Part shown: piece by piece, positions 17,093-25,215 of the stretch
How positions within the stretch are numbered: position 1 is the stretch's first letter
Layout: each line of letters opens with the position of its first letter
Source of the DNA: Pleomorphomonas sp. T1.2MG-36
Lineage (GTDB): Bacteria; Pseudomonadota; Alphaproteobacteria; Rhizobiales; Pleomorphomonadaceae
Direction of reading: 5' to 3'
Assembly (NCBI RefSeq): GCF_950100655.1
Contig: NZ_CATNLY010000001.1
Span: forward strand, 682,001 to 746,000
Length of the DNA stretch: 64,000 nucleotides
Notes under the pieces: generated by a model
Database searches by the model: none
Seen by the model: only the letters and a program-made list of their open reading frames with translations
What the model was told of the DNA's origin: nothing
Translations under genes and position numbers: made by a program

Positions 17093-17848
17093 TCAGGCGC
17101 CGGGATCGAATCCCTCGAACACCAGCTGGGCACCGAAGTCCTCGGCCATCTTGCGGTCCTCCGGCTTGCGGATGGTCCAGGCGGTGACCGGCAGGTTCCA
17201 CTCGTCACGCGCACGCAGGCTGACGTCATTGCCGAGTAGCTTCACCCAATAGCTGACGAACTGGAACTGCGACCAGGAGCGGTGGGAGAGCGTCGCAAGC
17301 TCCTCACGCGTCAGGAAGCGGTAGTCGTTGTAGTCCGCGGCGCTCGCCGCGTCGTCGGCGACAATGCCGCGTGGCAGGTCGGGCGCGATCTCGGCCAGAT
17401 CCTGAATCTGGCGCGGATCGAACGACTCGACCACCACCGGCCCGCCATAGGTGGCAAGCTCGCGCGCGGTCGCTTCGACGAGCTCGCGCTGCCGCTCGGC
17501 AAAATAGCTCTTGATCTCGATGACGAGGCCGGTCCGCCCGCCGACGAGGTCGAGCACCTCCCTCAACGTCGGAATGCGGTCTTCCGTACCGACCATCGGG
17601 ATTGCCTTGAGCTCGGCCATCGTCCGGCCCGCCACCGGCCCAGCCCCCGTGGTCAGGCGGTCGAGAACGTCGTCGTGGAAGACGTAGACGACGCCGTCGG
17701 CGGAGAGATGGACATCCATCTCCATCGGAAAACCCGCGCGCGCGGCGGCATCGAACGCCGAAAGCGTGTTCTCGATGCGCCCGAGCTTGGAGTCATGCAG
17801 CCCACGGTGGGCGATGGGGCGAGCGGTGAGCCAGGAAAAATCCGTCAT
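17093..17848 (-). CDS. Glycerophosphodiester phosphodiesterase (UgpQ-like)
   Basis: 251-residue cytosolic GDPD TIM-barrel; hydrolyses glycerophosphodiesters from phospholipid turnover to glycerol-3-phosphate and an alcohol. Catalytic motifs: AHRGLHD (His14-Arg15), ENTLSAF, the metal-binding MEMDVHLSADG (Glu/Asp) and FHDDVLDRLT (second catalytic His). No signal peptide, so cytosolic like UgpQ. It starts five bases after the ridA stop, forming a two-gene operon. Substrate alcohol not predictable. Confidence 0.92.
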   Translation of the reverse strand: MTDFSWLTARPIAHRGLHDSKLGRIENTLSAFDAAARAGFPMEMDVHLSADGVVYVFHDDVLDRLTTGAGPVAGRTMAELKAIPMVGTEDRIPTLREVLDLVGGRTGLVIEIKSYFAERQRELVEATARELATYGGPVVVESFDPRQIQDLAEIAPDLPRGIVADDAASAADYNDYRFLTREELATLSHRSWSQFQFVSYWVKLLGNDVSLRARDEWNLPVTAWTIRKPEDRKMAEDFGAQLVFEGFDPGA

Positions 17849-17853
17849 TTGCC

Positions 17854-18318
17854 TCAGGAAACCTCGATGATGGCGTCGATTTCCACCGCGACGCCGAGCG
17901 GCAGGGCAGCGACGCCGACAGCCGTGCGGCTGTGCTTGCCCTTTTCGCCCAGCACGTTAGCGATGAGATTTGACGCTCCGTTGACGACCTGGGGCTGATC
18001 GGTGAATTCGGGAGCGGAATTGACGAAGGCGTTCAGGCGGACGACCCGCGCAATGCGATCGAGATCGCCGACCGCGGCCTTCACCTGCGCCAGGATATTC
18101 AGGGCGCATAGCTCGGCCGCCTTCTGCCCGCCAGCCACGTCCACATCGACGCCGAGCTTGCCGGTCACCGCAGCGCCGGCCGCCGTCTTGGAAATCTGCC
18201 CCGAGACGAACAGCAGATTGCCGGTACGAACGTAAGGCACATAGTTGGCGACGGGGGCAATCGCCTCCGGCAGCGTCAGGCCGAGACCATTGAGCGCGGA
18301 TTCGACGGAACTGGTCAT
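17854..18318 (-). CDS. RidA family protein (YjgF/YER057c/UK114)
   Basis: 154 residues. RidA proteins hydrolyse reactive enamine/imine intermediates released by PLP enzymes. Recognisable blocks are VRTGNLLFVSGQISKT and AAELCALNILAQVKAAVGDLDRIARVVRLNAFVNSAPEFTDQPQV; the segment ending RTAVGVAALPLGVAVEIDAIIEV is the C-terminal family signature. The conserved arginine of true RidA deaminases (usually in ...R-x-C/T-...) is not obvious, VRLNAF replacing it in part, so this may be one of the longer Rid subfamilies. ATG at 18318 is preceded by GGAGG at nine bases. First gene of the operon with the GDPD gene. Confidence 0.9.
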   Translation of the reverse strand: MTSSVESALNGLGLTLPEAIAPVANYVPYVRTGNLLFVSGQISKTAAGAAVTGKLGVDVDVAGGQKAAELCALNILAQVKAAVGDLDRIARVVRLNAFVNSAPEFTDQPQVVNGASNLIANVLGEKGKHSRTAVGVAALPLGVAVEIDAIIEVS

Positions 18319-18863
18319 TTTCGGAAAACCTCCAACCTGAGCAGCTCCAGCAAAAGTGGATACCGGTTTTACGTCCGGAACTGCGTCACAACAATGAAAT
18401 AGAACTTTTCCGGCAAACGGGAACTCGCCGGAAAGACATTCGGCGCGCCGCCGACGATGGACCAACCCGATCTAAAAGCGGCCGCTTCAACACATCAATC
18501 CGGAGCCTTCGCCTTGCAACCGGGTGTTTCGTTCGGATTGGCGAGTGCTCCAGGTGGCGGAGTCATGCCCCATCGCGGCAGTCGGCGCAACTCGCAGGCA
18601 AGCGCACGGAATGCCCTGCATCCGCCATCTCATCCACGCAAAAAACCGAGGCGGTAGAGGTACGGGGCCTTCCAAGAAGCGTTAACGGCCAGTTCACCTA
18701 ACTCGCGCAACATTTCTTCCGCACGGAAGGCGCACGATCCCGGCATTTCCCTCGGGACTGTCTTCCGGAGTTTGAATTTATCGGGCAGGATTACGTGATA
18801 TCCTGTGAGGCCTTTCCATATACTGATACTCAACGAAGCCATTTAGAGACTCCGGGGACTCCC
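18319..18863. other. 545-base intergenic region between divergent ridA and eipB
   Basis: No gene with family similarity or coding-like composition was recognised. It holds the ridA ribosome binding site and promoter side, one short element resembling a common Hyphomicrobiales repeat (18345-18405), and, near its right end, a more AT-rich stretch (about 18765-18850) that probably contains the eipB promoter. Confidence 0.6.
18345..18405. repeat. Probable copy of a Hyphomicrobiales short intergenic repeat
   Basis: AGCAAAAGTGGATACCGGTT followed by TTACGTCCGGAACTGCGTCA and an A-rich tail resembles the AAAAGTGG-ATACCGGTTTT-type intergenic elements scattered through rhizobial genomes. Assigned from memory of such elements; only one copy is visible in this window. 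Confidence 0.4.
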
Positions 18864-19871
18864 ATGATGAACTCGCTTTTCCGATCGGCGGCGATCGCCT
18901 GCGCCTTTTCGGCGCTGGTCGGGCCGACGCTGGCCGGCGGTCTGGTGCCGCACCGCGTTGCCTACGATCTCGCTCTCGAGAGCAACTCCCAGATGAGCGA
19001 CGCTCCCATCAACATGAAAGGGCGAATGGTCTACGAGTTCACCGGCGACGCCTGCCAGGGCTACACGGTCAACTTCCGCTTCGTGCTGGAAACCGGCGAT
19101 GGCGAGGGCAACTCGGCGATCACCGATCTCCGCAACCGGAACTTCGAGAGCGCGGACAGCCGGAGCTTCGAGTTTCGCTCGCAGACTTTCGTCAACGAGG
19201 TTCAGACCGAGGACGTCAACGGGACGGCCATCCGCGATGGCGACAAGGTCAACGTCAAGCTGAAGCTGACGGAAGATACCGAGTTCACAATCGACAAGCC
19301 GGTCATCTTCCCAACCGCCCAACTCCTCAAGACGATCACCGAGGCCGAAAAAGGCACGACCGTCTTTTCCGACGACATCTACGATGGCTCGGACGGCGGC
19401 CAGCACGTCTTCCATACGTCGACGGTCATCGGCTCTCCCCGAACCACGCCGCCGGATGACAGCGAGAAGCCGATCGGCAACTTCCGACGCTGGCCGGTGA
19501 CGGTCTCCTACTTCGGGGCCGAGGCCGGCGGCGACCAGCCGCCGGATTACTCGATTTCCTTCGATCTCTGGGAGAACGGCGTTTCCTCCAAGATGCGGCT
19601 CGACTACGGCGACTTCGTTCTCAACGGCAAGATCGTCCACCTGGAACTGCTGCCCGAGACTCCGTGCACCAAAGAGCCGACACCCACCGTGGCGCCCACG
19701 GCCACGACACCGCCGGCCGAGAACCAACCTGCCACCGCTCCTTCGAAGCCGGAGAGCGACGGCCGTGCCGCCGAGCAGCCGAAAAGCGACGCCCCGGCAG
19801 CGACCGATGCTCCCCCTGTCGACAAGGCTCCGACGGCGCCCGCCGCCCCCGAGCCGAAGACCGGAGAGTGA
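18864..19871 (+). CDS. eipB: EipB-family periplasmic envelope integrity protein (DUF1849)
   Basis: 335 residues from the ATG at 18864 (MMNSLFRSAAIACAFSALVGPTLAG, a Sec signal peptide). The mature start GLVPHRVAYDLALES is the family hallmark. EipB folds as a beta-spiral in the periplasm and contributes to cell envelope integrity in Brucella. The two cysteines that form the conserved disulfide are visible (GDACQGY and ETPCTKEP), about 210 residues apart. After the second cysteine there is a roughly 65-residue Pro/Ala/Thr-rich, disordered tail not needed by the fold. The stop is three bases from the convergent MFS gene. Confidence 0.9.
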   Translation: MMNSLFRSAAIACAFSALVGPTLAGGLVPHRVAYDLALESNSQMSDAPINMKGRMVYEFTGDACQGYTVNFRFVLETGDGEGNSAITDLRNRNFESADSRSFEFRSQTFVNEVQTEDVNGTAIRDGDKVNVKLKLTEDTEFTIDKPVIFPTAQLLKTITEAEKGTTVFSDDIYDGSDGGQHVFHTSTVIGSPRTTPPDDSEKPIGNFRRWPVTVSYFGAEAGGDQPPDYSISFDLWENGVSSKMRLDYGDFVLNGKIVHLELLPETPCTKEPTPTVAPTATTPPAENQPATAPSKPESDGRAAEQPKSDAPAATDAPPVDKAPTAPAAPEPKTGE

Positions 19872-19874
19872 TGC

Positions 19875-21128
19875 CTATCCGGCCGTCCGTCTCGAGTGCC
19901 GCAGGAATAGACCCAGAGCAATCAGCATCAGGGTGGCGGCGATGAAGAACGACACGTCGGGGCTGTGGATGGGCGCGGCTTCCGACAGGAAATAACCGAA
20001 GGCCTGGGTGTAGAAGATCGCGCCGGCCAGCATGGCAAGGTTCATCAGGGCGGAAATTCCGCCCTGCAATGCGCCCTGCGTATCCTCCGGCACGGCCTTC
20101 GACATCAGCGCCGACAGCATCGGATGCGCGAAGCCTTCCACGGCGTTGATCACCAGCATCACGATGACGACGGCGGTCGTCGGCGACAGGGCGAACCCGA
20201 TGCAGGTTGCCGCCGCGCCGGCAAGGCCGACCGCCGCCATCCGCTGTTCACCCCAGCGGGCCACGGCCGGTCCGGTGCCGAATCCCTGCAGAAGCGCCAC
20301 CGTGAGACCGGAAGCGGCAAGCGTCAGCCCGACCGTGGTGCCGGACCAGCCGAATTTCGCCATGCCCCAGAACGGCCATATCGCCGCGTAGATCGAGGTG
20401 CCGAAGAAGAAGACCGTCAGCACCCAGGCGTAAGGCAGAACGCCGGCATAGCGGCCAAACACCGCCAGCACGCCGAGCGGGTTGGCTTCGCGCCAGTGGA
20501 AGGCGCGGCGTTTCTCGCGGGGAAGGGTTTCGGGCAGCGCAAAGACACCGAACAGAAAGTTGACACTGGCCAGCACCGCCGCGCACCAGAAGGGCACGCG
20601 GGTACCAAACTCCCCGAGCAACCCGCCGATCGCCGGCCCCAGCACGAAGCCGAGGCCGAAGGCAGCCGTCATCCGGCCAAAGGAGCGGGCGCGATTCTCG
20701 GGAGAGCTGACGTCGGCAAGGCAAGCGCCGGCAATGACGTGCGACGACCCGCAGACACCGGCGATCAGCCGCCCGACAAACAGCCAGAGCACCGTGGGAG
20801 CCAGGGCCTGCACGACGTAATCGACGGCGAGCCCGGAAATGGCCAGGAGCAAGAGCGGGCGTCGGCCGAAGCGGTCGGACAGCGTGCCGGCCAGCGGCGC
20901 AAACACGAACTGCGCCAAGCTGAACGCGGCAAACAACCAGCCGCCGATGCGGGCCGCATCGTCAAGGCCGGTATGCCCCACCTCTTCGATGAGCCGCGGC
21001 AGCACCGGAATGATCAGACCGAAACCGACGACATCGAGAAATACGGCCACCAAAGCGAACACCGTGGCCCGGCGCGCTTGAGGGGCGGTGATGGGGATAG
21101 AACGAGAGGGGGCACTCATCTGCGGCAT
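19875..21128 (-). CDS. MFS transporter, tetracycline-resistance (TetA/TCR) type
   Basis: 417 residues, 12 predicted helices. TetA-like features: FLDVVGFGLIIPVLPRLIEEV in helix 1 (about residues 31-51), motif A GTLSDRFGRRPLLLL (about 81-95), then GRLIAGVCGSSHVIAGACLADVSSPENRARSFGRMTAAFGLGFVLGPAIGG covering motifs B and C (about 118-168). It falls in the TCR branch, but whether it exports tetracycline cannot be inferred; many chromosomal homologues do not. Start uncertain between 21128 and the ATG at 21116 (MSAPS). Convergent with eipB with essentially no gap. Confidence 0.83.
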   Translation of the reverse strand: MPQMSAPSRSIPITAPQARRATVFALVAVFLDVVGFGLIIPVLPRLIEEVGHTGLDDAARIGGWLFAAFSLAQFVFAPLAGTLSDRFGRRPLLLLAISGLAVDYVVQALAPTVLWLFVGRLIAGVCGSSHVIAGACLADVSSPENRARSFGRMTAAFGLGFVLGPAIGGLLGEFGTRVPFWCAAVLASVNFLFGVFALPETLPREKRRAFHWREANPLGVLAVFGRYAGVLPYAWVLTVFFFGTSIYAAIWPFWGMAKFGWSGTTVGLTLAASGLTVALLQGFGTGPAVARWGEQRMAAVGLAGAAATCIGFALSPTTAVVIVMLVINAVEGFAHPMLSALMSKAVPEDTQGALQGGISALMNLAMLAGAIFYTQAFGYFLSEAAPIHSPDVSFFIAATLMLIALGLFLRHSRRTAG

Positions 21129-21224
21129 CCTTGGACTTGGAGCGGCGGACTATAGGTAGCCCGACGTCAGAACATGTCCGCAGCGGCCCTGGCGCCCGCC
21201 TTTCTCCTTCCATGCGCCTGAACG

Positions 21225-21250
21225 CAAAAAAGGCACCCGAGCGGGTGCCT
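21225..21250 (-). terminator. Intrinsic terminator of rpmG
   Basis: On the minus strand AGGCACCC-GCTC-GGGTGCCT (8-bp stem) is followed at once by TTTTTT. It lies about 57 bases after the rpmG stop and is the clearest Rho-independent terminator on this strand. Confidence 0.88.
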
Positions 21251-21306
21251 CTTGCGTGGATCTTCGTCCAGGCCGGGCGCCCTGCGGCGCGTCCGGCCGA
21301 ACCGGA

Positions 21307-21474
21307 TCACTTGATCTTGGATTCCTTGAACTCGACGTGCTTGCGCGCGACCGGATCGTACTTGGTCTTGGTCATCTTCTCGGTCATCGTGCGCGAGTTC
21401 TTCTTGGTGACGTAGAAGTACCCGGTGTCGGCGGTCGAGACGAGCCGGATCTTGATGGTCGTTGCCTTGGCCAT
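21307..21474 (-). CDS. rpmG: 50S ribosomal protein L33
   Basis: 55-residue large-subunit protein, [55 protein letters not shown] in outline. It has no CxxC pairs, so it is the zinc-free (C-minus) form. The ATG at 21474 gives the standard MAKATT start; upstream in-frame codons are non-homologous. It is followed by a strong terminator and preceded by an MFS gene on the same strand 108 bases away. Confidence 0.97.
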   Translation of the reverse strand: MAKATTIKIRLVSTADTGYFYVTKKNSRTMTEKMTKTKYDPVARKHVEFKESKIK

Positions 21475-21582
21475 GGCATCCGATTCCTTGTGCTTGTTGA
21501 CGGTGACAGCCAAAGCGGCTGGACGCCTCACGCGGGAAGCGTCGTTCGTTCGGCGCGCACCCTAGTCGAAAGCGCCTGAAAG

Positions 21583-22779
21583 TCAAGACGAGCTTGATGA
21601 ACCTTCCATGTTCGGTTCGGGCACCTTGCGAATGCGGCGAAAGGCAAACCCGGCATAGCCGGCAAGGATCACGGCGGTCACCACGACCAGCCCCTGCGGC
21701 CCCATGGCGTCCATGCCGGCACCGGTCGCCGCCGGGCCGACCAGCATGCCGACCGAGTACATGAAGATGAACGCGGCATTGGCCGAGGCAAGGTCGCTGC
21801 CGGACAAACGTGCGCCCAAATGGGTCAATCCCACCGCGTAAAGACCGGTCACGAGCCCGCCCCATAGCCCGATGGTGGCCATGAGAAAGAACGGATTCGA
21901 CGACACGGCCGCGACCAGCCCGCCCGACACGATGCCGCCAAAGGCGACGTAGAGCAGCAGTCGCCGCCGATCCATGCGATCCGACAACATGCCCAGCGGC
22001 AGTTGCGCGACGATGTTGCCGACCGCCACGGCCATGACGAGCAGCGCCGCCACCTGTTCGCTGTAACCGAGGCGCAGGCCGTAGACCGGCGAGAAGCTCA
22101 TCACAGACGATTCGACGGCGCCGACGGTGAAGGCAGCGAAGGTGGCAAGCGGCACGACGGTGAGGAAGTGCAGGAAGTTTCCGCCCTTGCCCTCGTGCAT
22201 CGGCGGATCGGCCCGGAAGCCGGCGATGATCGGCAGGATGGAAACGGCCATCAGTCCGGTCCCGATGGCAAACGGCAGCCACCCTTCCGACCCGATGAAG
22301 CTCAGGATCGCCGGCCCCACCGCGAAACCGACGGACAGAATGGTGGCGTAGAGGCCCATCACGAAGCCGCGCTTCTCGGCTGGGGCCAAGGCGTTGATCC
22401 AGAATTCCGAGACGATGAAGGCGGTGTTGAGACAGAGCGAGAAGACGAACCGCAACACGAACCAGACGGCGATCGAATCGAAAACGTAGAACAGGGGGAA
22501 GGTAAGGGTCCCCAGAACCACGGCGATCAGCAGCACCCAGGCAGCGCCGAACCGGCGCGTCAGCATGGGCACGAACGGTGTGCTGAGAAGCGCGGCGACG
22601 CCGGCGGCCGTCGTCACCAAGCCAATCACCGCACTCGAATGTCCCCGCTGCTCCATGATGACGGCGAGAAGGGGCATGCCGAGCGAAAGCGAGGTGCCAA
22701 CTGCCGAAATCGCTCCGATCGCGGCGGCAAGACCGGCAAGACGGCGCCGGTCGAAACGGTCGACATCAAGTGAGGTCAT
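21583..22779 (-). CDS. MFS transporter, YcaD/YfcJ-like
   Basis: 398 residues and about 12 helices. Helix 2-3 contains LVTTAAGVAALLSTPFVPMLTRRFGAAWVL, a variant motif A, and the mid section SEFWINALAPAEKRGFVMGLYATILSVGFAVGPAIL matches the YcaD/COG0477 branch. The C terminus is a run of serines (GSSSSS). It starts 21 bases after the FAD monooxygenase stop, so it is likely the third gene of a zf-CHCC-monooxygenase-MFS operon. No substrate can be predicted. Confidence 0.8.
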   Translation of the reverse strand: MTSLDVDRFDRRRLAGLAAAIGAISAVGTSLSLGMPLLAVIMEQRGHSSAVIGLVTTAAGVAALLSTPFVPMLTRRFGAAWVLLIAVVLGTLTFPLFYVFDSIAVWFVLRFVFSLCLNTAFIVSEFWINALAPAEKRGFVMGLYATILSVGFAVGPAILSFIGSEGWLPFAIGTGLMAVSILPIIAGFRADPPMHEGKGGNFLHFLTVVPLATFAAFTVGAVESSVMSFSPVYGLRLGYSEQVAALLVMAVAVGNIVAQLPLGMLSDRMDRRRLLLYVAFGGIVSGGLVAAVSSNPFFLMATIGLWGGLVTGLYAVGLTHLGARLSGSDLASANAAFIFMYSVGMLVGPAATGAGMDAMGPQGLVVVTAVILAGYAGFAFRRIRKVPEPNMEGSSSSS

Positions 22780-22800
22780 GGCGACAATCCGTGAGAGGGA

Positions 22801-24000
22801 CTAGCCTTCTAGCGGACGCCAGCCGTAAATCCAATCCATGTTGTCGGCCAGCCGCTCGGCACCCAGCATGCGCATCCCCAGATTGCGCGCCTTCGCCGGC
22901 ACCCCGCCCAGATGATAGATGAGGCCATTGCGCCGGGCGGCGGAGGCCACCTTGTCGGTCCGGGCCTTGCGCCCCTCGGCGAAGAGGCCAAGCCGTTCCT
23001 CGATGTCATCACCCGAATCGGCCGCCAGCACTCCCGCCAGAACGCGGGCATCCTCGATGGCCATGGCCGCGCCTTGCGCCACGAAGGGCGGCATGCCGTG
23101 CACGGCATCTCCGATCAGTACCGTCCGCCCCTTGGTCCACGGCGTATCGCGCGGCGCCTCGCAAAGAGCCCACTTCCGCCAGCTGTCCGGCATGGCGATC
23201 AGCTTCCTCACCGGCTCCGGCCAGTCCCTGAACGCGGCCTGGATCTGGGCCGGATCGCCGGGAACATCCCAGCCGTCTTCGTTCCATGCGTCGTCGATGG
23301 CCGCGACCAGGTTGATCTCCCGGCCGGCATCGATGGCATAGTGGACGAGATGGGCATGCCGACCGAGCCAGAGTCCGGTCTCGTTGTGGCGGAAGGACTG
23401 GGCAAAGAACCCCTCGGCTTCGAAGGTAGCCCGCCACGCGGTGCGCCCAGTGTAGCGCGCGGGGCCTCCCCCGGTCACCGTCTCGCGCACCATCGAACGG
23501 ACGCCGTCGGCGCCGACCAGCACGCTACCTTCAAATCGAACCTGTTGATCGGCCTCCATGCCTTCGACCACGACACCCGCCGCATCTTCGGCGATGGAGG
23601 TGATGCGAACGCCGAGATGCAGCGCGACACGTGGTTCCTGCTCGACGGCGGCAAGCAGGGTTCCCTGCAGGTCGGCGCGATGGATGACGATGTAGGGCGC
23701 ACCGTAGCGTTCGACCATCGCCTCGCCAAGCGGCATGCGCAGGATGAGGCGACCGCTCGCCCCATCGCGAATGGTCACCGCCTCCGGACGCATGCCCGTG
23801 GCATCAAGCGCCGACCCCAGCCCGAGGTGAAAGAGAATCGATGACGCGTTGGGCGAAAGCTGCAGGCCGGCTCCGACCTCCCTCAGCTCTGGCGCCTTGT
23901 CGATCACCGTGACTCGCACGCCGGCCCGCGCAAGACACAACGATAACGTGAGGCCGGCTATTCCGGCCCCGACCACCACTACCGGTAAGTGATCCGGCAT
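22801..24000 (-). CDS. FAD-dependent monooxygenase, salicylate hydroxylase-like
   Basis: 399-residue class A flavoprotein hydroxylase. The ADP-binding GAGIAG motif is at residues 11-16 (LPVVVVGAGIAGLTLSLCLARAGVRVTVIDKA), the second FAD motif appears as VLVGADGVRS, and the third as VLIGDAVHGMPPFVAQGAAMAIEDA (about residues 290-315). Members hydroxylate aromatic acids or ubiquinone-type rings using NAD(P)H. I prefer the ATG at 24000 (MPDHLPVVVV); an in-frame ATG 14 codons upstream would overlap the preceding gene. It follows a zf-CHCC gene by 20 bases. Salicylate as substrate is only a family label. Confidence 0.85.
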   Translation of the reverse strand: MPDHLPVVVVGAGIAGLTLSLCLARAGVRVTVIDKAPELREVGAGLQLSPNASSILFHLGLGSALDATGMRPEAVTIRDGASGRLILRMPLGEAMVERYGAPYIVIHRADLQGTLLAAVEQEPRVALHLGVRITSIAEDAAGVVVEGMEADQQVRFEGSVLVGADGVRSMVRETVTGGGPARYTGRTAWRATFEAEGFFAQSFRHNETGLWLGRHAHLVHYAIDAGREINLVAAIDDAWNEDGWDVPGDPAQIQAAFRDWPEPVRKLIAMPDSWRKWALCEAPRDTPWTKGRTVLIGDAVHGMPPFVAQGAAMAIEDARVLAGVLAADSGDDIEERLGLFAEGRKARTDKVASAARRNGLIYHLGGVPAKARNLGMRMLGAERLADNMDWIYGWRPLEG

Positions 24001-24020
24001 AGCTCCATCCTTGGCGTGGA

Positions 24021-24266
24021 TCAGGCCGCTTTGGGCTGCCACGCGGCGTCCTTAGGTTCCGATTCGGTCGCCTTGAGCGAGGGATCGTAGCGATAGACGG
24101 TCGAGCAATAGGAACAAACGACCTCTGCATCGTCTCCCATTTCCAGGAAGATATGCGGATGGTCGAAGGGCGGCTTGGCGCCGATGCACATGAATTCCTT
24201 CGCGCCAATCCGGATGGTCGTCACCCCGGCGTCGTTGGCGAAATGAGGAACGAAAGCGTCGGCCAT
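24021..24266 (-). CDS. Zinc-finger CHCC domain protein (NDUFS6-like)
   Basis: 81 residues with the zf-CHCC pattern C-x8-H-x14-C-x2-C: Cys27, His36, Cys51 and Cys54 (FMCIGA..., PPFDHPH..., VVCSYCSTVYRY). The eukaryotic relative NDUFS6 is a zinc-binding accessory subunit of respiratory complex I, and alphaproteobacterial homologues are its ancestors. Here it is not in a nuo cluster but leads an operon with the FAD monooxygenase and an MFS gene. Zinc binding is a safe inference; a complex I role is probable by homology. Confidence 0.88.
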   Translation of the reverse strand: MADAFVPHFANDAGVTTIRIGAKEFMCIGAKPPFDHPHIFLEMGDDAEVVCSYCSTVYRYDPSLKATESEPKDAAWQPKAA

Positions 24267-24396
24267 GCACGATACCCTTGTTTAAATCTCTGACTTCAGG
24301 AAGCATACCGGCAAGATGACAGCAAGAACAGTCCCTTTGCGGCGAAAGCAGCGGGACTTTGCTCAACGGCGCCGACGGCGCCAAGGAGGTTCGTCC

Positions 24397-25143
24397 GTGC
24401 CGAGCTTTTCGACCGCCGACGGCGAGTTCGCCTATCTCGACAAGGGTGATGGCCAGCCCGTCGTGCTCGTCCACGGCTTCGCGTCGAGTGCCCGCGTCAA
24501 CTGGCTCGATACGGGCTGGATGGACTGGCTCGTCCAGGCTGGATACCGGGCGATCGCCCTCGACAACCGCGGACACGGCGACTCGGTCAAACTGCACCAT
24601 GTCGAGGACTATCGTCTCGACAAGATGAGCGACGACGTCCTCTCGCTCGTCGATCACCTCAAGCTGCCCCGCATCCGCGCCATCGGCTATTCGATGGGCG
24701 CCCGCATCCTGCTGGACTTCGCCAGCCGCCATTCCGACCGCCTCGAACGGTTGGTGCTCGGCGGCATCGGCGGCACCATGGCGAAGGCCGGCCTCGACAG
24801 GGAGCATATCGCGGCGGCCCTCCTCGCTCCGACGCTGGACGATGTCGACGATCCCGTCGGTCGCGGCTATCGCTTGTTCGCCGACCAGACCCGCTCCGAC
24901 CGTCAGGCGCTTGCCGCCTGCATTCGAGGCTACGGCCGTCCCGTCGAAACCGCCGAGACCGACCGCATCACCGTACCGACACTGGTTGCCGTGGGCACCA
25001 AGGACGCGGTCGCCGGATCGGCCACGGAACTGGCCGCGATGATTCCCGGCGCGGAGGTGCTCGACATCCCCAACCGGGACCACATGCGGGCCACCGGCGA
25101 CAAGGTGTTCAAGGAAGGCGTCACGGCCTTCTTCGCCCGATAG
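24397..25143 (+). CDS. Alpha/beta hydrolase, probable GTG start
   Basis: 248 residues. Oxyanion region VVLVHGFASS (about 22-31), nucleophile elbow GYSMG with Ser99, acid in GTKDAVAG, and base His in NRDHMRATG near the C terminus make a complete triad. The start is GTG at 24397 because AAGGAGGT lies six bases before it; an in-frame ATG 27 codons upstream gives an Arg-rich, non-homologous extension. The substrate is unknown. It is divergent from the zf-CHCC operon and convergent with clpA. Confidence 0.86.
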   Translation: MPSFSTADGEFAYLDKGDGQPVVLVHGFASSARVNWLDTGWMDWLVQAGYRAIALDNRGHGDSVKLHHVEDYRLDKMSDDVLSLVDHLKLPRIRAIGYSMGARILLDFASRHSDRLERLVLGGIGGTMAKAGLDREHIAAALLAPTLDDVDDPVGRGYRLFADQTRSDRQALAACIRGYGRPVETAETDRITVPTLVAVGTKDAVAGSATELAAMIPGAEVLDIPNRDHMRATGDKVFKEGVTAFFAR

Positions 25144-25150
25144 ATACTAA

Positions 25151-25182
25151 AAGGCGGCGCGGCCTCTCGGTCGCACCGCCTT
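25151..25182. terminator. Hairpin between convergent alpha/beta hydrolase and clpA genes
   Basis: AAGGCGGCGCG (25151-25161) pairs with CGCACCGCCTT (25172-25182) with one mismatch. On the clpA transcript the stem is followed by TTAGTATC with adjoining T residues, so it can serve clpA; a weaker second hairpin (GCGGCC-TTG-GGCCGC) sits at 25195-25209. Confidence 0.6.
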
Positions 25183-25215
25183 GTTCATCATGATGCGGCC
25201 TTGGGCCGCGATCCC

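Noticed and set aside
18457..18842. Short frames in the ridA-eipB gap (both strands)
   Set aside because: Composition is not coding-like, no motifs, no ribosome binding sites; treated as intergenic.
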